Positions 55,160 to 64,000 of a DNA stretch of 64,000 bases are shown here, piece by piece. Below the pieces are notes generated by a model. It worked only from the letters and a program-made list of their open reading frames with translations, made no database searches and had not been told where the DNA came from. The stretch's first letter is position 1, and each line of letters starts with the position of its first letter. The translations under genes and the position numbers were made by a program. Origin of the DNA: Scolanthus callimorphus (taxonomy: Eukaryota; Cnidaria; Anthozoa; Actiniaria; Edwardsiidae); the NCBI GenBank assembly GCA_033964015.1, contig CM066913.1:30034790-30098789 (forward strand), read 5' to 3'.

Positions 55160-55911
55160 AAGCCACGATTGAGCCTTTCCTTGTCCGTTTCCTCTAAACT
55201 GTTACATTGTCTTGAGACTATCGATATCTGAACCAGTCTACTGATGTTCTACGTAATATTAATTATTTCCGAAAAGGTTGCCACGTCGACACCGCGGCAT
55301 GACGCAGTTCACGTGCGCTAAAGATTCACTGGCCTGTGAAATGAAGAAAATTTTGAAAAAAATTATTTTACAACAGCGAGCGTTCACAACTTTCTGTTGT
55401 AGCCCGTCATGTGTCATGGCAGAAAATAACAAGAACGAAATTCTCGTGTTCACCTTAATACACATTTTTGTTGCGAACGATGTATTGGAGATTCATTTGG
55501 TATAAGAAGGGTGATAAGTATGGCTACTTATCCTAAATTCTCTTTTGATTTACCCATTTGCTGCCATGACAACTGCGGGCTACACAATGCACGCAGTTGT
55601 GGATTTGCAACCTTTCCTGAAATAGGTGCCAACATTTATTTCAGTGAGTAAATTCGGTTATCAGATTTAAAGGAGCAGCTGCTTTTTAAAACAACTTTTA
55701 TGGGGATTAGAAAAGCGGTTCGAGGCCAATTGACATTGCCTGTCAGAGACCTTGCTTTTCAAGTGGTGTAAAGTGTAATCACCTTTGCTTGTGCTTCGGC
55801 TGCAATTGGCCTAAATACACAGCCCTACCCGGCTGTTAAAACATACTTTTGGAAATAGCAGAATTCCCAGATGAAAGCCAAGCGCACACTAGTTTCATTC
55901 TGGGCTCGACC

Positions 55912-58617
55912 ATGGCAGGTCTAACGTGGATGCCTCTCCTCGTCTTGCTCAGTGTGGCTCTGGGACAGGAAACGTAAGCGACTTGATTTTAATCTATAAA
56001 ATTAGGCCTATTCCGGTTTCTATTCTTGGGCGATCCTGGGAATGTTTTCTATATTTATGTTGCGATCCTTGGCAATCTTGAGCGTTCTTGGGCGATCTTG
56101 GGGATTTTTCTATTTTTCATGTTGCGATCTTGGGCGGTCTTAGGCGATCTTAGGACCCGAAACCTGGGGAAAAGGTTCAAGGTGGTCCTTTGGCAAATTG
56201 TTGAAATTTCGTGCGCCCTCTTAGGAAACCACAAAAAGGAAATTTCGTACGCGAGTTTGAAATTACAGCAAAAACGTCCGTCGTACGAAGCGTTTGTCAT
56301 TGCGAATTATATCTAAATACCTTGTTACCAAGGGTATGTCCTTTCAATTCCTTTTTTTAGTTCTTGTTTAATTCTGTTCTACGTTTCAAGAGCCATCTTG
56401 CTTAATGACCTTAATGAATTTTTTTAGCCTATTACCAGGAACATAAATTCAATATATACAGGCATCATGAGATTTGTAATGAGTTACACTCTTATTTTAC
56501 CGTGTCCCTATACGGTCTTCTGTTATTTCTGCTTCTATTTTTGTTTTTGTTTTGTTTTGTAGAGATAAAGTCATTCGCCTAGTTCCACAAACGGAGGAGC
56601 AACTGAAATTGGTGGCGGCATTAGAAAATGATCCAGCTTTTCAGGTAACTACCTATAATTATTACCTATATCGTTCTCTGTAGTCCTTTCCGTACTAATA
56701 ACTTTGATAAATTTTGATTCTAAGCAATTATTGGATGAGGTTTTTGTGATATGTAAAATAAACAATGTCAAGACGGAACCTGGCCTACGGTGTAGAAATG
56801 GAAGGAAATTGCGTAGTCGCGGCGCGGCTCGGTCACGGTCGTGGCGGGTTACAATTTTACACAGCCATACGAAATCTGCTCTAGTTATAGCAATCACTTA
56901 CTTGTGCAGGTTGACTTCTGGAAAGAAGCCCATAAGCCAGGCATGGCCGCCGATATACAAGTCCAGGGTGCCAGCTACGGAGCCCTCGCTAAATATCTGC
57001 ACAAGAATGGTCTAGAATTCACCATACAGATGTTTGACGTGCAAAGGCAGATACAAGTAGAAAAAACGAAGATGGGAAGGTCCAGTGGTTTCACCTTTAA
57101 TGACTATCACAACTACGATGAGGTAATTTGTGGAGACATTGCACAGTAGAACAAACCAATTTTACCAGGGTAAAATTACTAACTGGAATGTTTTGCTTTT
57201 TAAAGAAGCCTTTTACAACAAAACAAAACAACCTCTAATGAACTCCGGCCTTAAAGCGAGCCGCGACCTTTTGTTATTCAAATAATCTACTTGTATTTAA
57301 GTTCTCCCGCGCTACTTGTATTTCACTAGCCTGATGATGGTTTGAATTAAACCGAAATATTGCTTTTCTTATTCCATATGGTGAATATCGCCTAAGTATA
57401 AAACTGTCATTATTCGGAGTAACATTTCTCCTATATTTTCTGAAATTGTCAGCTGGTGCTGGATTAAAATTACTCAATGTTTATAGAGTCCTGAAGTGAT
57501 GACGTCACAAAAAGCATATTTTCTATTTAGCAATATTTGTCCGTTGATTTCAAAAGGGCATATCGAATGATTGCTACACACCAAAAATTATGAGACAAAT
57601 CGATTGCAACGCGACCACGAAGGCCCTCTGAATGCATAATTTACTTTAACAAATCACTGTATTTTTGGTTCAGTTATAAACAGTTTAGAACTGGGTCCAA
57701 AATACAGTGATTTGTTAAAGAAAATTATGTATTCCGAGGGCCATATCTCGCACACACGTTTCAACCGTTTTGCCTCATTTTTTGCATGAAACGTTAATTG
57801 GAGTTGGTCTTTCATTATTCGGGGACAAACGTCTGACATTCGTAATTTTTCAAGTTTGTGACGTCACACTTTAGGACTCCATTGGCTAAAAAAGCGAGGG
57901 AATTTTTTTCTTTACTGAGAGCAAAATTACTTGGCTGCGATTGGACGCTGTAACGTTTCTTTTTTCTATTCCAATTCTGAAAGTTCAAGTGTGAGGCCGT
58001 TTTGCGTTTGTTAAAAGCTGTCAACAATGGAAAAATTCTAATGAATGAACGAATGAAAATGCCTTCAGATTGGTTCAATTTGATTGAAAGTTTTCGTTTG
58101 ATTTTTTTTTGGCTTTGCGGTCAACACGCGCGCTGAACTTTTGCTCGGTATTCCCAGACAATCGCTCTTCAGGCTCACATGTTCTTAAAAATAACAGACC
58201 CCAAGACAACCAAGAGTCAGGGGCGGATCACAGTACGTAGAATGTACTGACGATTGCACGAAAGATTGTTAACGACTGTTTCAAACGTTTGCGTGCATAT
58301 ACTGCTTGTCGGAAGCAATAAATTGCAAGCTTCAATAATCTTTGAAGCTCATTAGCATCGAAAGACCGCGTCAAGTAAAGATGTTTTTTTATAACCTTTT
58401 TCCACCATAACTGTCAAGTGTTTTTAAAACTGTCTACTCTTATTGAGACACTTAGAACCGTAAAACATTGCGAATTTCTGTAAGTGTAATGAATGTCAAA
58501 TTTGCCTTGCAGATAGTTAGCGAGTTACAACGATTGGTTAAGGTGCCAACGAAAGCGAAACTTACTCTTGGCACCGCTGGGTCTTCATACGAAAGGCGAC
58601 AGCAATGGTACATGGAG
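55912..58617 (+). CDS. Zinc carboxypeptidase A/B-like (M14), 5' four exons
   Basis: A secreted digestive-type metallocarboxypeptidase precursor. Exon 1 (55,912-55,973): ATG in a good Kozak context (accATGG), with a signal peptide 'WMPLLVLLSVALGQE'. Exon 2 (56,563-56,644): start of the activation peptide, 'DKVIRLVPQTEEQLKLVAAL'. Exon 3 (56,910-57,122): 'VDFWKEAHKPGMAADIQVQG', the rest of the propeptide, then the start of the mature enzyme, 'FTFNDYHNYDE'. Exon 4 (58,513-58,617): 'IVSELQRLVKVPTKAKLTLG' and 'GSSYERRQQWYME', the first helix and strand of the M14 fold. All junctions are GT-AG and keep phase, giving about 154 residues. The zinc ligands (HxxE...H) and catalytic Glu would be in later exons, not found before 64,000. 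Intron 3 carries a MITE; intron 4 begins with the 80-bp array. Confidence 0.85.
57486..57880. mobile_element. Foldback MITE in carboxypeptidase intron 3
   Basis: The ends read 'gagtcctgaagtgatgacgt' and the inverse 'acgtcacactttaggactcc'. The inner arms 'tttaacaaatcactgtattt' and 'aaatacagtgatttgttaaa' form a near-perfect hairpin around 57,640-57,725. No coding content. The intron sequence from 57,880 to 58,512 has nothing recognisable. Confidence 0.75.
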
Positions 58618-58637
58618 GTAAAAACAAACAAACAAAC

Positions 58638-61410
58638 GCTCGTCGCCTCGCGCGGCCGGGAGTCTTTAGTAACATACATTTGAGCACCCATACTAATCAT
58701 TCTCGTACCCAGTGCTCCTCGGCTCGTCACCTCGCGCGGGAGTCTCTGGTAACATACATTTGAGCACCCATACTCATCATTCTCGTACCCAGAGCTCCTC
58801 GGCTCGTCACATCGCGCGGGAGTCTCTGGTAACATACATTTGAGCACCCATACTCATCATTCTCGTACCCAGAGCTCTTCGGCTCGTCGCCTCGCGCGGG
58901 AGTCTTTAGTAACATACATTTGAGCACCCATACTCATCATTCTCGTACCCAGTGCTCCTCGGCTCGTCACATCGCGCGGGAGTCTCTGGTAACATACATT
59001 TGAGCACCCATACTCATCATTCTCGTACCCAGAGCTCCTCGGCTCGTCACATCGCGCGGGAGTCTCTGGTAACATACATTTGAGCACCCATACTCATCAT
59101 TCTCGTACCCAGTGCTCCTCGGCTCGTCACATCGCGCGGGAGTCTCTGGTAACATACATTTGAGCACCCATACTCATCATTCTCGTACCCAGAGCTCCTC
59201 GGCTCGTACATCGCGCGGGAGTCTCTGATAACATACATTTGAGCACCCATACTCATCATTCTCGTACCCAGAGCTCTTCGGCTCGTCACATCGCGCGGGA
59301 GTCTCTGGTAACATACATTTGAGCACCCATACTCATCATTCTCGTACCCAGAGCTCCTCGGCTCGTCACATCGCGCGGGAGTCTCTGGTAACATACATTT
59401 GAGCACCCATACTCATCATTCTCGTACCCAGTGCTCCTCGGCTCGTCACATCGCGCGGGAGTCTCTGGTAACATACATTTGAGCACCCATACTCATCATT
59501 CACGTACCCAGTGCTCCTCGGCTCGTCACATCGCGCGGGAGTCTCTGGTAACATACATTTGAGCACCCATACTCATCATTCACGTACCCAGAGCTCCTCG
59601 GCTCGTCACATCGCGCGGGAGTCTCTGGTAACATACATTTGAGCACCCATACTCATCATTCTCGTACCCAGAGCTCTTCGGCTCGTCGCCTCGCGCGGGA
59701 GTCTTTAGTAACATACATTTGAGCACCCATACTCATCATTCTCGTACCCAGTGCTCCTCGGCTCGTCACATCGCGCGGGAGTCTCTGGTAACATACATTT
59801 GAGCACCCATACTCATCATTCTCGTACCCAGAGCTCCTCGGCTCGTCACATCGCGCGGGAGTCTCTGGTAACATACATTTGAGCACCCATACTCATCATT
59901 CTCGTACCCAGTGCTCCTCGGCTCGTCACATCGCGCGGGAGTCTCTGGTAACATACATTTGAGCACCCATACTCATCATTCTCGTACCCAGTGCTCCTCG
60001 GCTCGTCACATCGCGCGGGAGTCTCTGGTAACATACATTTGAGCACCCATACTCATCATTCACGTACCCAGAGCTCCTCGGCTCGTCACATCGCGCGGGA
60101 GTCTCTGGTAACATACATTTGAGCACCCATACTCATCATTCACGTACCCAGAGCTCCTCGGCTCGTCACATCGCGCGGGAGTCTTTAGTAACATACATTT
60201 GAGCACCCATACTCATCATTCTCGTACCCAGAGCTCCTCGGCTCGTCACCTCGCGCGGGAGTCTCTAGTAACATACATTTGAGCACCCATACTCATCATT
60301 CTCGTACCCAGAGCTCCTCGGCTCGTCACATCGCGCGGGAGTCTCTGGTAACATACATTTGAGCACCCATACTCATCATTCTCGTACCCAGAGCTCCTCG
60401 GCTCGTCACATCGCGCGGGAGTCTCTGGTAACATACATTTGAGCACCCATACTCATCATTCTCGTACCCAGAGCTCCTCGGCTCGTCACATCGCGCGGGA
60501 GTCTCTGGTAACATACATTTGAGCACCCATACTCATCATTCTCGTACCCAGAGCTCCTCGGCTCGTCACATCGCGCGGGAGTCTCTGGTAACATACATTT
60601 GAGCACCCATACTCATCATTCTCGTACCCAGAGCTCCTCGGCTCGTCACATCGCGCGGGAGTCTCTGGTAACATACATTTGAGCACCCATACTCATCATT
60701 CTCGTACCCAGAGCTCCTCGGCTCGTCACATCGCGCGGGAGTCTCTGGTAACATACATTTGAGCACCCATACTCATCATTCTCGTACCCAGAGCTCCTCG
60801 GCTCGTCACATCGCGCGGGAGTCTCTGGTAACATACATTTGAGCACCCATACTCATCATTCTCGTACCCAGAGCTCCTCGGCTCGTCACATCGCGCGGGA
60901 GTCTCTGGTAACATACATTTGAGCACCCATACTCATCATTCTCGTACCCAGAGCTCCTCGGCTCGTCACATCGCGCGGGAGTCTCTGGTAACATACATTT
61001 GAGCACCCATACTCATCATTCTCGTACCCAGAGCTCCTCGGCTCGTCACATCGCGCGGGAGTCTCTGGTAACATACATTTGAGCACCCATACTCATCATT
61101 CTCGTACCCAGAGCTCCTCGGCTCGTCACATCGCGCGGGAGTCTCTGGTAACATACATTTGAGCACCCATACTCATCATTCTCGTACCCAGAGCTCCTCG
61201 GCTCGTCACATCGCGCGGGAGTCTCTGGTAACATACATTTGAGCACCCATACTCATCATTCTCGTACCCAGTGCTCCTCGGCTCGTCACCTCGCGCGGGA
61301 GTCTCTAGTAACATACATTTGAGCACCCATACTCATCATTCTCGTACCCAGAGCTCCTCGGCTCGTCACATCGCGGGGGAGTCTCTAGTAACATTCATTT
61401 GAGCACCCAT
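58638..61410 (+). repeat. 80-bp tandem array, about 35 copies, in carboxypeptidase intron 4
   Basis: The unit contains 'gagtctctggtaacatacat', 'ttgagcacccatactcatca' and 'cagagctcctcggctcgtca'. By my count there are about 35 units: the first is longer (about 84 bp), one is 79 bp (near 59,202), the rest are 80 bp. The variant 'cttcggctcgtcgcctcg' recurs 799 bp apart (58,876 and 59,675), showing a ten-unit higher-order duplication. Units from about 60,301 to 61,260 are identical, indicating recent homogenisation. The many 66-codon minus ORFs are artefacts of the repeat. Confidence 0.95.
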
Positions 61411-62375
61411 TAATAGCGGTCAAACCCACACGCACGCGCAGTACGTTCCAGCACACATGGGCTAAAATTAGCACGTAAACGCGTTCGAATGGACATTTTG
61501 CCCTCGTATAAGGATTCGTCTGAATATATAAGCTCAGAATTTTGTGAGTTTGTTTATTGAGCAGTTCTCCGTGTTATGTTAGTTTCCAGAATTTTTCCCT
61601 TTTTTCCAGCTCGCGCTTTAGAACTTTGAAGTCGCTGGTTGCCTGTTTTCAATGGCAGGCACCCCTGTAATCTCGGGAGCGGATAGTGATGCTGCAAATG
61701 TTTTGCAAAAACCTCAAAAACAAGACTTTGACAACAAACGACATAGCGAAAGGCTTTAAGCGATATTCTGCTGTAAAGAATTGAGGAAAGAATTACTCTC
61801 CTGGCACGAAATTGACCACGAATTGCCGTGAAAATGAAAACTTGAAGGTAATTAAAAGTTTGCAAGTTGTATTTTTTCACCTCGAAGGAACATAAGAGTA
61901 AGCTTAATTGATGACTGGAAGTAGCACATTTTCAGTAATAAATTCATTTAGCATAAATGTTTTGTGTCGTATTATAATGCGTGATTTCTCTTGGAAGTGT
62001 ACAACAAAACAAGAAAGGGTTTTTTTGAACAGGGGGAGTTCCCCATTACATGATTCCAAACTGGGATATTGCTGCAGAGAGATGTAGCTGTGTTCAAAAC
62101 CCGGGAGGTACTCCCACATGTCAACTCCCGACCTCACTACTCTATAATAATCAATCATCAGAAACTTCTCAAATTACTCAATATGTATATCTTAGTATAT
62201 ACCAAATCAGTGAATATAGTCACTTTCGTGTGCTCTGATTGGTTCCTGAACTAGTAGATCTCCAGTACTATTTACTTTTTTGAGAAAACTCTCAAAATGG
62301 CGGCTCATTTGGTGCGTGATATTTCGTTTTGAACCTTTTAATTATCGTATTTTATTCTACTGATTTGGTATTATA
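61411..62375. other. Intronic/intergenic sequence without recognisable features
   Basis: The first ~600 bp hold no splice-supported exon; a 108-codon minus ORF (61,554-61,880) has no recognisable motif. Around 62,040-62,110 'cagggggagttccc' and 'gggaggtactccc' suggest a MITE end, and 'cttagtatataccaaatcag' relates to the elements that follow. Confidence 0.4.
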
Positions 62376-62379
62376 CTAA

Positions 62380-62413
62380 AAACAACTTACTATCCCCCTC
62401 AGGGTCGGTGCCT

Positions 62414-62447
<34 letters not shown>

Positions 62448-62495
62448 TGTATATATCCACTGCTATTCACCTCCCCTTCGGGGGATAGTTGTTAA
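62380..62495. repeat. Palindromic segment
   Basis: 'acaacttactatccccctca' is mirrored by 'cttcgggggatagttgtt', and 'tagtggtggatatatac' by 'gtatatatccactg', around the centre 'ctcgacgcttcgcgtct'. The same architecture with different words recurs at 63,796-63,905. Confidence 0.75.
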
Positions 62496-62747
62496 CTATT
62501 AGACAATTTAGTGTAGAATATTGCTGGATAGTTTTTTAGTCTGAAGTTGAGAAAAAGTATCCAGCGATATTCTACACTAAAATTTCTAATAAGTTATTTA
62601 TTATCAACATATTTTTCATGATAAAATAAAGCAAGCACATTAGAGTCCAAATTATAATCGCTGTATATTTGGACTTGTTCCAGTCTTACTCCTGTGATAG
62701 GTGATAGTTGAACTCGCCTGAGACAAGTTGGATAATAATACTCATTA

Positions 62748-63793
62748 GTATATACTACACGGGAACCTCCATAGATCGCGCGTTTTGATTGGTTCGCTAT
62801 CTCGGGATAATGCCACAATATTCCGAGATCGAAAGCATTATCCCGAGATTGAGAAGCCCGAGTGCAAGTGGTTCGGATATTTTTACTTTCTAAAGGAACT
62901 ATCTGATTCGAAATGCAACGGAAAATCCTTCTCAATTAACTTATGTTGTCTCTTTAGTTTTTCAAGGTGAATCAGAGAGAGAATGTCATTTTTTGAACTT
63001 CGAAAATGTGCTGTTCTTGTTTTTCAGTTCTTCGGAATCACAGAGATCGATGATTCGTTCACGGCACTTTTGAGAGACGAATTACATTCACAAAAATATA
63101 TTAATTAAGGCAATTTTGTCGAAAACATATCTACTTTGCCGAACATTTACATGTACCTGTAGGTTGGAAAGGACAGTAAATCGTAGAAGCCAGTCATTGA
63201 GTGCAGTTTAAGAGAGAATTTCAGTTAGCTGTTGATTCGCTTGATCACGAGCCATCCGACATCAAACGTATTTAAAGTGGTCTCTCTTTTTATGAACAAG
63301 GTCTTCCTCGTTGTCCCAGAGTTTGAAGAGGTTAATTTCCCAAATTTTTGTTTGAATATTCCAAACGAATCTTGAATTTCTCTGCCACCAGGTTGAAAAA
63401 TATAGTCATCCATCGGTGGTGAAATGGCGACCACAAAGGCAAAGTGTTTTCAGCGAAGCAACACTGCAGTTTCACAATCCATAATCCAAGGCACAAAATG
63501 CGAATTTATCCCTTGAATCCATCCTTGCAACCTTCTAAAAACTTAAATCGTTTATCGTAGTCGATATTAAGGTTTTAAAACAAGTGTTTTCTAGCGTTTT
63601 TACTTCTCTAAAACAGCAGCAAGTTTCCACCATGTGTTCAGTAGCCGAATGCTTGTAGAGAAGTCTGACGTAATGTCACGTGCGTGACAAACGTCACGCA
63701 TACAGAACGAGGCTACAAAATGTCGGTGCCACATTTAGTGTCGTCATATTATGTTCGGATATTTTTTTGGAGTGTTCCCGTGTAGTATATACT
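62748..63793. mobile_element. 1-kb TIR element
   Basis: The ends TAGTATATACTACACGGGAA and the inverse 'ttcccgtgtagtatatacta' enclose about 1 kb. A possible exon-like piece near 63,028-63,109 ('FFGITEIDDSFTALL') has an acceptor but no support. No transposase. Confidence 0.65.
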
Positions 63794-63795
63794 AA

Positions 63796-63905
63796 AACAA
63801 TTATTCTCCTCAGGCTCAGTGAATAGTGGCGAATAGTCCCCTCGACCTCCGGTCTCGGGGACTATTCGCCACTATTCACTTCGCCTTCGGCGAATAATTG
63901 TTAAA
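63796..63905. repeat. Palindromic segment, related in layout to 62,380-62,495
   Basis: 'acaattattctcctcaggct' is mirrored by 'cttcggcgaataattgtta', and 'gaatagtggcgaatagtccc' by 'gggactattcgccactattc', around 'ctcgacctccggtctc'. The last 95 bp of the window are AT-rich with no feature. Confidence 0.75.
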
Positions 63906-64000
63906 TAACCATCAGTTGATTAATAGTGAGTAATATCAGAAATCAGTAAAAATCAATACTCACAACTTTTGAGCCCTAATCATTATTGATTTTTATAGAA

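Noticed and set aside
58452..61326. The many ~66-codon minus-strand ORFs as a gene family
   Set aside because: They recur with the 80-bp unit, which is not a multiple of three, so each ends after about 2.5 units; pure repeat artefact.
58638..61410. 80-bp array as a CRISPR array
   Set aside because: No unique spacers between repeats, units are contiguous and the setting is eukaryotic and intronic; it is a plain tandem repeat.
63028..63109. Next carboxypeptidase exon
   Set aside because: It has an acceptor but lacks the expected M14 sequence (no HxxE), stops after 27 codons and lies inside a TIR element.

Overview
The window looks like a stretch of cnidarian, probably anthozoan (coral or anemone), nuclear genome. 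The evidence is split genes with GT-AG introns, a very dense load of nested transposable elements, a tRNA-headed SINE, L2/CR1-type LINE 3' ends, a Penelope-like fragment, a BEL/Pao element, and degenerate copies of protein families that I remember as expanded in corals. The organism call is inference; no marker gene fixes the species. Only the right-hand quarter holds convincing host genes.

Layout. 1-5.7 kb: a 5'-truncated Penelope-like insertion with its target duplication and a matching empty site, then a 182-bp satellite. 5.7-12 kb: a SINE fragment, a 124-bp tandem array split by an 8-bp-TSD MITE, a foldback element, a 5'-truncated LINE and a decayed pogo-like transposase. 12-18.65 kb: a 6.6-kb inverted repeat with arms of about 1.8 kb built of 330-370 bp units; its spacer holds LINE scraps and a MITE nested inside another MITE. 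19-22.2 kb: a weak two-exon candidate, a foldback element and the 3' part of an L2-like LINE.

22.2-35.2 kb is the most striking part. A single 13.0-kb DNA transposon, bounded by identical 27-bp termini and a 6-bp (or 8-bp) target duplication, sits inside that LINE. The interrupted LINE resumes at 35,204. The element carries a zinc-ribbon/HECT ubiquitin-ligase-like gene on the plus strand and an integrase-type DDE transposase on the minus strand. It also hosts nested elements: two relatives at 26.4-29.2 kb and an internally deleted BEL/Pao element at 31.0-33.4 kb.

35.2-45 kb: more TIR elements, including a 3.4-kb one that carries a shattered pseudogene of a coral-type family of unknown function, inverted segmental duplicates, a captured BEL/Pao C-terminal fragment and an intact SINE. 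45-55 kb: two candidate exons of an unrecognised small protein, several MITEs, a 127-bp array of CRE-like palindromes, and a GM2-activator-like gene of two recognised exons with an in-frame stop and a MITE in its intron.

55.9-64 kb: the 5' part of a secreted M14 zinc carboxypeptidase (four exons: signal peptide, propeptide, start of the catalytic domain). Its fourth intron contains about 35 copies of an 80-bp tandem repeat, and the remaining catalytic exons must lie beyond the window. Several coding breaks (three in the HECT gene, single stops in the transposase and GM2A-like genes) are single-base changes, so either decay or consensus error is possible.
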